Shown here: positions 57,785-64,000 of the stretch, piece by piece
Numbering within the stretch: the first letter of the stretch is position 1
Layout: each line of letters begins with the position of its first letter
Origin: Paraburkholderia megapolitana
Lineage (GTDB): Bacteria; Pseudomonadota; Gammaproteobacteria; Burkholderiales; Burkholderiaceae
Direction: 5' to 3'
NCBI RefSeq assembly: GCF_007556815.1
Contig: NZ_CP041745.1
Location: forward strand, 620,001 to 684,000
Length of the DNA stretch: 64,000 nt
Program-made: the position numbers and the translations under genes
Notes under the pieces: model-generated
The model's database searches: none
Told to the model about the DNA's origin: nothing
Seen by the model: only the letters and a program-made list of their open reading frames with translations

Positions 57785-58702
57785 TCATGCGTGTTCGTGC
57801 GACGAAGAGACCGGCCCGACTTCTCGTATCAGATCGACAAACGCGCGCAACCCCGCGGGTACATGCCGACGACCCGGATAGTAAAGACTCAACCCCGGAA
57901 ACGTCGGTGTCCAGTCTTCGAGCACGCGTACAAGACGTCCCTGCTCGATATCGCGGGCGACGTGCCATTCCGCCAGATGCGCGAGGCCCACACCCGCGCG
58001 AGCGGATTCAAGCATCAGCGTCGATTCGTCGAGCGTGAGCGGGCCGTTCACGTCGACATCGAGCACCTCGCCTTTCCACGCAAATTCCCAGCGATACAGC
58101 CCGCCGCCCGGCATACGCGAGCGGATACGTGCGTGGTTGCGCAGATCGTCGGGGGTGCGCGGCCGTGGGTATCGCTCGAAATAGGCGGGGCTGCCCACCA
58201 CGGCGAAGCGCAGTTCGGTGGTGAGCGGCACGGCGATCATGTCGCCCGGAACCGTCTCGGCGAATCGCACGCCCGCATCGTAACCGCCGGCGACGATATC
58301 GATCAGCCGTCCCTCGGTCACCATGTCGACCTTCATCTCCGGATAACGGCGCAGATATTCCAGCACGACCGGCCTGAGGATCAGGTGTGCCGCACTCGCG
58401 GCCATGTTGATGCGCAGCGTGCCCGATGGCGTCTGCCGATGCGAATTCACCGCGTCGATCGCATCGCGGATCGTGGACAGCGCCGGCGCGATCTTGCCGA
58501 CGAACTGCTCGCCGGCCTCGGTCAGCGCGACGCTGCGCGTCGTGCGATGGAACAGCCGCACGTTAAGGCGCGCCTCGATGCCGGCGATCGCCTGGCTCAG
58601 CGCGGAAGGCGACATACCGAGTTCGGTCGCCGCCGCGCGGAAGTTGCCGAGCCTGGCGACGGCCAGCACGGCTTCGAGTTCGGTCAGGCCTGAGCGATGC
58701 AT
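57785..58702 (-). CDS. LysR-family transcriptional regulator
   Basis: A 305-aa regulator with the winged helix-turn-helix in 'GLTELEAVLAVARLGNFRAAATELGMSPSALSQAIAGIEARLNVRLFHRTTRSVALTEAG' (residues 4-63) and a type 2 periplasmic-binding fold for an inducer. It is of the CrgA/AaeR-like subgroup by its C-terminal region. It is divergent from the aldehyde dehydrogenase gene, with 110 nt between them, so it most likely controls that gene. Start at 58702 or 58717. The inducer is unknown. Confidence 0.9.
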   Translation of the reverse strand: MHRSGLTELEAVLAVARLGNFRAAATELGMSPSALSQAIAGIEARLNVRLFHRTTRSVALTEAGEQFVGKIAPALSTIRDAIDAVNSHRQTPSGTLRINMAASAAHLILRPVVLEYLRRYPEMKVDMVTEGRLIDIVAGGYDAGVRFAETVPGDMIAVPLTTELRFAVVGSPAYFERYPRPRTPDDLRNHARIRSRMPGGGLYRWEFAWKGEVLDVDVNGPLTLDESTLMLESARAGVGLAHLAEWHVARDIEQGRLVRVLEDWTPTFPGLSLYYPGRRHVPAGLRAFVDLIREVGPVSSSHEHA

Positions 58703-58812
58703 TGTCCCGATTTCCAAAATGGCTCATGCGGATTTGTGTAGCTTATCAAATCAATGGTCGAAGTCTAGACTGGCTTCACTGAAATCGGCCGCAAGGCCAC
58801 GGAGGCAACAAA

Positions 58813-60237
58813 GTGAAGCTCATCGACACGATCTATATCGACGGCGCGTTCGTGAAACCGCACGGGAGCGAGCGTTTCGATCTCGTGAACCCGTCGACCG
58901 AAGCCGTCATCGGCCAGGTGACGCTCGGCGACGAAATCGACACCCAAAATGCAGTCGACGCGGCCGTGCGCGCGTTCCCGGCGTTTTCACGCACCAGCCG
59001 CAGCGAACGCATTGCGATGCTGCACAGGCTGCACGACGCGCTGATGGCGCGCAGCGACGATCTGAACGCAGCAACCATCGAGGAATACGGCGCGCCACAA
59101 GCGCGTGCGCAGTGGAGCACGCGCTATGCCGCGGAGGCGTTCCTCTCGATGGCGACCACACTCGAGACCTATGAATTCACGCGGCGCGTGAGTACGGCCG
59201 AGGTGGTGATGGAGCCGGTCGGCGTGGTCGGCCTGATTACACCGTGGAACGCCAACGCCGGCTTCATCTGCAACAAGCTCGCGACGGCGATCGCCGCGGG
59301 CTGCACGACGGTCATCAAGCCGAGCGAGATGAGCGCGCTGCAGACGCAGATCGTGATCGAAGCGTTGCACGAAGCCGGCTTGCCGCCCGGTGTGTTCAAC
59401 GTCGTGAATGGGTTGGGTAGTGTGGTGGGCGCGACGCTGGCCGCGCACCCGAAGATCGCGAAGATTTCGTTTACCGGTTCGACGGCGGTCGGCAAGTCGA
59501 TCCTGCGCACGGGTGCCGAGACGATGAAACGCGTGACGCTCGAACTGGGCGGCAAATCGCCGACGCTGCTGCTCGACGATGCGAACTTCGCCGAAGCGTT
59601 GCCGCTTGCCCTCAGTCTCGCGTTCATGAACAGCGGTCAGGCCTGCATTGCGGGTACACGTCTGCTGGTACCGGAGCAGCGGCTCGACGAAGTGATCGAG
59701 CGGGTCAGGACGCTGATCGCTGCGATCCAGTCGGGCGATCCGTACGATCCGGCTACCACGATCGGGCCGATGGTCAACCGCAAGCAATACGAGCGTGTGC
59801 AGCACTACATCCGGGTCGGTGAAGAAGAGGGCGCGACCTTGATTGCAGGTGGTGCGGGACGCCCCGATGGACTGACGCGCGGCTACTTCGTGAAGCCGAC
59901 AGTCTTCGCGCACGTCACCAACGACATGACGATCGCCCGCGAAGAAATCTTCGGGCCGGTGCTGTCGATCCTCGCGTATCGCTCGGAGGAAGAAGCGATC
60001 GAGATTGCCAACGATACCGTCTATGGTCTGCAGGCCAGCGTGTTCTCGTCGAACCCGGCGCGTGCACGTAGCGTGGCATCGCGGCTAGACGCGGGACGTG
60101 TGCTGATTAACGGTGTGCATCACGATCCGCTGGCGCCGTTCGGCGGTCACAAGCAGTCGGGGATTGGCCGCGAGTATGGAGCGTTCGGACTCGAGGCCTA
60201 TCTCGAGCCGAAGACCTTGCTGGGTTCCGCGGGTTGA
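58813..60237 (+). CDS. NAD(P)-dependent aldehyde dehydrogenase
   Basis: A 474-aa ALDH-superfamily enzyme that oxidises an aldehyde to an acid. Motifs: 'VGLITPWNANAGFICNKLATAIAAGCTTVIKPSE' (cofactor site), 'FTGSTAVGKSILR', 'ELGGKSPTLLLDDA' with the general base Glu, and 'NSGQACIAGTRLLVPEQ' with the catalytic Cys. The C-terminal 'APFGGHKQSGIGREYGAFGLEAYLEPKTLL' is typical. The start is a GTG at 58813 with GGAGG before it. The substrate is unknown. Its last 40 nt overlap the zinc-ribbon gene on the other strand. Confidence 0.93.
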   Translation: MKLIDTIYIDGAFVKPHGSERFDLVNPSTEAVIGQVTLGDEIDTQNAVDAAVRAFPAFSRTSRSERIAMLHRLHDALMARSDDLNAATIEEYGAPQARAQWSTRYAAEAFLSMATTLETYEFTRRVSTAEVVMEPVGVVGLITPWNANAGFICNKLATAIAAGCTTVIKPSEMSALQTQIVIEALHEAGLPPGVFNVVNGLGSVVGATLAAHPKIAKISFTGSTAVGKSILRTGAETMKRVTLELGGKSPTLLLDDANFAEALPLALSLAFMNSGQACIAGTRLLVPEQRLDEVIERVRTLIAAIQSGDPYDPATTIGPMVNRKQYERVQHYIRVGEEEGATLIAGGAGRPDGLTRGYFVKPTVFAHVTNDMTIAREEIFGPVLSILAYRSEEEAIEIANDTVYGLQASVFSSNPARARSVASRLDAGRVLINGVHHDPLAPFGGHKQSGIGREYGAFGLEAYLEPKTLLGSAG

Positions 60238-60716
60238 TTGGTCTGTGGCGCGGAAAGAGCGCTTTCTCGCAAAGCGGCACGCCGGCGTAACCGCGTGCAA
60301 TGCGGGCACCACGTGCCCCGTTGCTGGACTGTTCGTGGTGTCGCGTGCCAGACGTGGCCGAATTCACACCTCCAGGTGAGCTTCGCCGCGTGGCCCAGGT
60401 ACTCCGTGCTCAGACACTGGCCACCGAGTCGACGGGCGGCTTCGTGCATGTCTTCGATCGTGCGACGTTGACGTTCGTTGGCGCAGAGTCGACACCACTT
60501 ACCGACCAGCACGAGATGGCCCCACCCAAGCCACTCGTGTCCCTTGGCGCAGCGAAAGCGATACTTTGCCTGCAGCTTCGCACACACCTCGTCGAGACAT
60601 GCGCCGCCGTGCGCGGCAGCGGCCGCCTGAAGACGGGCAAGCCTATCCGGGTTGCAGCGTGGACGTTGTGCGATGGGAGCGACGGTGGATGCGGTGGGCG
60701 TTACGTGGTTCGACAT
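60198..60716 (-). CDS. double treble-clef/zinc-ribbon protein
   Basis: A 172-aa protein with two tandem copies of a zinc motif. Copy 1 has C56-x3-H60-x-W62 and W74-C75-x2-C78; copy 2 has C117-x3-H121-x-W123 and W136-C137-x2-C140. Each is preceded by a 'GG-x-C-L' segment about 15 residues upstream, so the repeat unit is about 60 residues. The pattern resembles the zinc-ribbon family found beside nuclease domains, but no nuclease domain is present here. The tails are Arg-rich and may bind nucleic acid. It overlaps the aldehyde dehydrogenase 3' end by 40 nt. Confidence 0.7.
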   Translation of the reverse strand: MSNHVTPTASTVAPIAQRPRCNPDRLARLQAAAAAHGGACLDEVCAKLQAKYRFRCAKGHEWLGWGHLVLVGKWCRLCANERQRRTIEDMHEAARRLGGQCLSTEYLGHAAKLTWRCEFGHVWHATPRTVQQRGTWCPHCTRLRRRAALRESALSAPQTNQPAEPSKVFGSR

Positions 60717-60913
60717 GAGGTGTTCCGGATGCGTGCCTGTTTGCGCGATACCGATGGCGCGAAACATTTCACGCGTGCGGCGTGCCGATTTTAGGCATCG
60801 TCGGTACGTTGGACTTTGAACGTTTGTGAATTCGGCGCAGAAAATAGTTGTCTATACAAATTTGACCACATACAGTCAGTCGTTTCGAAACCGCCGCACT
60901 CGAAAGGACTGTC

Positions 60914-62374
60914 ATGGCTGCACCCACCCACGAAGCGCAGGAGCGCACCGTCGTCGAACGTCGGACGATCGACTACATTCCCGATGCCGAACGTCATGGC
61001 CATCTGATCAGCCAGTTCACGCTGTGGCTTGCAGCCAACCTGCAGATCACCGCGATCGTTACCGGCGCTCTCGCTGTGGTGCTGGGTGGCGATGTGTTCT
61101 GGTCGCTGGTGGGACTGCTGCTCGGCCAGGTACTCGGCGGCGCGGTGATGGCGCTGCATGGCGCGCAAGGCCCGCAACTCGGCCTGCCGCAGATGATTTC
61201 GAGTCGCGTGCAGTTCGGCGTGTATGGCGCAGTGATTCCGATCGTGCTCGTGTGTCTGATGTACGTCGGCTTCTCGGCGAGCGGAACGGTTCTCGCCGGC
61301 CAGGCCGTCGCGCAACTGCTGCATGTGGGCGACGAGGCCGGAATTGTTCTGTTCACGGCGGTCATCGTTGCGTTCACGGTGTTCGGATACCGGCTGATTC
61401 ATACGGTCGGGCGCATTGCGAGCGTGATCGGTGTGATCGCGTTCGTGTACCTGTTCGCGCAACTGCTGATCGGGCACGACGTCGGGCAACTGTTAGCGAT
61501 CCGTCATTTCTCGATCAGCAGCTTCCTGCTGGCCATCTCGCTGTCGGCGTCGTGGCAGATTGCATTCGGTCCTTATGTCGCCGACTACTCGCGCTATCTG
61601 CCGCGCACGACTTCTCCGCGCAAGACGTTCTGGCTGATCGGCGCCGGTTCGGTGCTGGGCGCGCAGACCTCGATGACGTTCGGCGTGTTTGCCGCGGCGC
61701 TCGCCGGCAAGCAGTTCTCCGGGCATGAGGTGTCGTTCGTCGTCGGGCTCGGCGCGACAGGCGCGATCGCCGCGCTGCTGTACTTCGCGATTGCGTTCGG
61801 CAAGATCACGATCACGACGCTCAACGCGTATGGCAGCGTGATGTCGGTGGCGACGATCGTCAGCGGTTTTCGTGGCGACAACCGCTTTTCGCAACGCGGG
61901 CGGCTCGCGTATGTCGTCGTGATGATCGGCGCGGCGATGTGGCTCGCGCTCGCGGGGCGTCACGCGTTCCTGAAAGAGTTCTCATCGTTCATCCTGTTCC
62001 TGCTCGCGTTCTTCACGCCGTGGAGCGCGATCAATCTCGTTGACTACTACTTCATCACACGCGACCGCTACGACGTGCCCGCGCTATACGATCCGAACGG
62101 ACGCTACGGCCGTTGGAACGCGACCGGGATCGCCGTCTATGTGATCGGCGTGGTCGTACAACTGCCGTTCATATCGAGCGGCTTCTATACCGGACCGTTC
62201 GTCGACCGGCTCGGCGGCACGGATATTTCGTGGATCGTCGGGCTTGTCGTACCCGCGCTCCTTTACTTCTGGCTTGCACGCCGGGCGCAGCGCAGCATGC
62301 CCGCTCACCTGATCCTGCCGCACGATCCGGCGCACGCCGATGCGAAGTGGGAAGGCGAAACCGTCGCGAAGTAG
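60914..62374 (+). CDS. NCS1-family purine/cytosine permease
   Basis: A 486-aa inner-membrane symporter for nucleobases or related compounds. About twelve hydrophobic segments are visible. Family features include 'GHLISQFTLWLAANLQITAIVTGAL' at the start, 'LGLPQMISSRVQFGVYGAVIP' and 'SWQIAFGPYVADYSRYLP' (the conserved helix 6 stretch with Tyr-Ser-Arg-Tyr). Later 'LLAFFTPWSAINLVDYYFITRDRYD' is also typical. AAGGA precedes the ATG. The exact substrate is not clear. It stands alone between the zinc-ribbon gene and HU. Confidence 0.9.
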   Translation: MAAPTHEAQERTVVERRTIDYIPDAERHGHLISQFTLWLAANLQITAIVTGALAVVLGGDVFWSLVGLLLGQVLGGAVMALHGAQGPQLGLPQMISSRVQFGVYGAVIPIVLVCLMYVGFSASGTVLAGQAVAQLLHVGDEAGIVLFTAVIVAFTVFGYRLIHTVGRIASVIGVIAFVYLFAQLLIGHDVGQLLAIRHFSISSFLLAISLSASWQIAFGPYVADYSRYLPRTTSPRKTFWLIGAGSVLGAQTSMTFGVFAAALAGKQFSGHEVSFVVGLGATGAIAALLYFAIAFGKITITTLNAYGSVMSVATIVSGFRGDNRFSQRGRLAYVVVMIGAAMWLALAGRHAFLKEFSSFILFLLAFFTPWSAINLVDYYFITRDRYDVPALYDPNGRYGRWNATGIAVYVIGVVVQLPFISSGFYTGPFVDRLGGTDISWIVGLVVPALLYFWLARRAQRSMPAHLILPHDPAHADAKWEGETVAK

Positions 62375-62783
62375 GCGATCGGTTCTGGCTCTTCGACAGG
62401 CGCAACGACCGGCGAATCCGCGCTTCCAGGCGGTGCGCGGACTGCCAGGGCGCGCCCGGCTCGACGTGCATCCAGCACGCAAATCCTGCGAAATCTCATC
62501 GAAATCGCATGGTATATAGCCCAACATGCCGTATGATTCGACGCCGCGCAGGCTTTGCGGCAGCCAGTCGGAACCCGGCGAAAAGCCCGCCGGAGGCCGA
62601 TCCTGGCGGTAGGGCTGGCGTCCTTGCCACGATCCTCAGGCTTGTGCAATGCAGGCCGGTTGGGTTACGGTATGGACGGGCTCTGTCTCTGCCCAGCGTC
62701 TGAGAGCGCAGGCGCCACCGCAGATCAAGGGTGTCCTGGCAGCGGATTGCCATTGAACCGAACATGACCACCACGGAGATTCC
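62375..62783. other. gene-free interval between the permease and HU genes
   Basis: 409 nt without a convincing gene. Short frames here lack ribosome sites and recognisable sequence. The only notable point is an AT-rich TATATA (62513-62518) that could be a -10 box on the plus strand, but no -35 is visible. It probably carries the HU control region. Confidence 0.4.
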
Positions 62784-63059
62784 ATGAACAAGCAGGAACT
62801 GATCGACGCTGTGGCAGCGTCCACAGGTGCGAGCAAATCGTCCACCGGAGAAGCCATCGATGCGGTAATTCACGCCATTACCCAGGCGGTTGCCTCGGGT
62901 GACGGTGTACAGCTCGTCGGCTTCGGTTCTTTCAGCCAGGGCTCGCGTGCTGCGAGAACCGGGCGTAACCCCGCCACGGGCGCCACCATCAACATCGCCG
63001 CGGCAAAAACAGTGAAGTTCACCCCGGGCAAGGCATTCAAGGACGTAGTGAACAGCTAG
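62784..63059 (+). CDS. HU-family DNA-binding protein
   Basis: A 91-aa nucleoid protein that bends DNA as a dimer. '[50 protein letters not shown]' is the helical body with the turn, and '[33 protein letters not shown]' is the beta arm with the conserved Arg-Asn-Pro tip. It fits HU (HupB-like) better than IHF. It begins a plus-strand pair with otsA, 19 nt downstream. Confidence 0.94.
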   Translation: MNKQELIDAVAASTGASKSSTGEAIDAVIHAITQAVASGDGVQLVGFGSFSQGSRAARTGRNPATGATINIAAAKTVKFTPGKAFKDVVNS

Positions 63060-63078
63060 TCCAGCGGCCATTCGCTCG

Positions 63079-64000
63079 ATGAGCCGTCTGGTCGTCGTTT
63101 CCAACCGCACTGCCGACCCGCGCAAGACCGCAGCGGGCGGGCTGGCAGTCGCGGTGCGGGAAAGCCTGCAGCAGACCGGCGGTTTATGGTTCGGCTGGAG
63201 CGGGAAAATCCGCGGCGAGACGGACGCAGCAGCCGGCCAACCCGATGTACGCGTACAGACGACAGGCAGCGTTACGCTCGCCACGCTCGATCTCGATCAG
63301 CGCGACTACGAAACCTACTATCTCGGCTACGCAAACGATGTTTTGTGGCCGGTGTTTCACTACCGGCTCGACCTCGCCAACTTCGATGTCCGCTTCGCGG
63401 CCGGCTACCGGCGCGTCAACCAGCTGTTTGCGCGCAAGCTGATGCCGCTGTTGCGGCCCGACGATCTCATCTGGGTTCACGACTACCACCTCATTCCGCT
63501 CGCGGCCGAACTGCGCGCGATGGGATGCACGAACCGCATCGGTTTCTTCCTGCATATTCCGATGCCGCCGCCGCTCATCATGGCGGCGATTCCCGAGCAC
63601 GAGTGGTTGATGCGCTCGCTGTTCGCTTACGACCTCGTGGGTTTTCAGGCCGAAGCCGACGTCACGCATTTCGCGCACTACGTCGAATCGGAAGCTCAGG
63701 CGCACCGGCTGGAGCCGGGTCGTCTGCGGGCGTTTCAGCGCACGCTGCGTGTGGGCGCGTATCCGATCGGTATCGATGTCGACGAATTCGCGGGGCTCGC
63801 ACAAGGGAAGGAAGGGCGCGAGATGTTCGTGCGCATGCGCGAGGAGTATTCACGGCGACGTTTGTTGATCGGTGTCGACCGGCTCGATTATTCGAAGGGC
63901 TTGCCGCAGCGCGTGCATGCGTTTCGCGAACTGCTTGCGCAATATCCGGAGAATCACAACAGCGCGACGTTGATCCAGATTGCCTCGCCAAGCCGCGAGG
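63079..64000 (+). CDS. otsA: trehalose-6-phosphate synthase (3' end beyond the window)
   Basis: Joins glucose 6-phosphate and UDP-glucose to make trehalose 6-phosphate, an osmotic and stress protectant. The first 307 codons are seen. The GT20 motifs include 'RLVVVSNRTADPRKTAAGGLAVAV', 'TGGLWFGWSGK', 'DLIWVHDYHLIPLAAELR', 'IGFFLHIPMPPP', 'DLVGFQAEADVTHF' and 'IGVDRLDYSKGLPQRVHAF', which carry the sugar-phosphate and nucleotide sites. The ATG at 63079 is 19 nt after the HU stop; no strong ribosome site is visible. A partner phosphatase OtsB is not in the window. Confidence 0.95.
   Translation, partial: MSRLVVVSNRTADPRKTAAGGLAVAVRESLQQTGGLWFGWSGKIRGETDAAAGQPDVRVQTTGSVTLATLDLDQRDYETYYLGYANDVLWPVFHYRLDLANFDVRFAAGYRRVNQLFARKLMPLLRPDDLIWVHDYHLIPLAAELRAMGCTNRIGFFLHIPMPPPLIMAAIPEHEWLMRSLFAYDLVGFQAEADVTHFAHYVESEAQAHRLEPGRLRAFQRTLRVGAYPIGIDVDEFAGLAQGKEGREMFVRMREEYSRRRLLIGVDRLDYSKGLPQRVHAFRELLAQYPENHNSATLIQIASPSRE

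Noticed and set aside
62305..62649. Minus-strand frames in the gap before the HU gene
   Set aside because: No ribosome site, poor composition and no similarity; treated as non-coding.

Overview
The window is high-GC, densely packed chromosomal DNA of a Burkholderiaceae betaproteobacterium, most like Paraburkholderia/Burkholderia. This follows from the protein sequences, codon use and gene neighbourhoods such as queA-tgt-yajC-secDF, recG-oxyR-catalase-dps-ubiA, grpE-dnaK-dnaJ and hda-pcnB-folK. It looks like core genome. I see no insertion sequence, prophage, CRISPR array, tRNA or rRNA.

Layout. 1-1 kb: end of an MFS transporter. 1-7 kb (minus): queA, tgt, yajC, secD, secF, linking queuosine tRNA modification to protein export. 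7-14.3 kb (plus): recG, then a peroxide-defence block (oxyR, a 44-codon ORF, a monofunctional catalase, a small membrane ORF, dps) and ubiA. 14.3-21.5 kb (minus): a D-lactate-dehydrogenase-like oxidase and glcD, glcE, glcF, then the PLP protein yggS and proC. 21.6-26.3 kb: a PduO-type cobalamin adenosyltransferase (plus), aroG with a newly recognised leader, tldD and a nitrilase-family amidase (minus). 26.4-36.4 kb: giant yhdP, divergent glnE, then convergent recN and nadK. 36.6-46 kb (plus): hrcA, hemH, an Hsp15-like gene, grpE, dnaK, dnaJ and a pabB-pabC fusion. 46-52.4 kb (minus): a seven-gene run, AI-2E-type permease, hda, HAD phosphatase, pcnB, folK, deoxynucleoside kinase, panB. 52.7-57.7 kb: purM, then mutL-miaA (minus), then a DedA protein. 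57.8-64 kb: divergent lysR/aldehyde dehydrogenase, a double zinc-ribbon protein, an NCS1 permease, HU and the start of otsA.

The strongest unexplained signal is upstream of aroG (DAHP synthase, minus strand). A 22-residue ORF carries seven consecutive aromatic codons (F-Y-F-Y-F-F-W). It overlaps a set of mutually exclusive 7-bp pairings ending in an intrinsic terminator, all behind a good sigma70 promoter. This has every element of a ribosome-mediated attenuator sensing Phe, Tyr and Trp together.

Other points: glnE and mutL each show an apparent loss of one base in a short G/C run, giving C-terminal and central frameshifts. The 3' ends of glnE and proC are each followed by a diverged tandem copy (offsets 72 and 66 bp, both multiples of three). 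A near-perfect intrinsic terminator lies inside the pabBC reading frame just after dnaJ.
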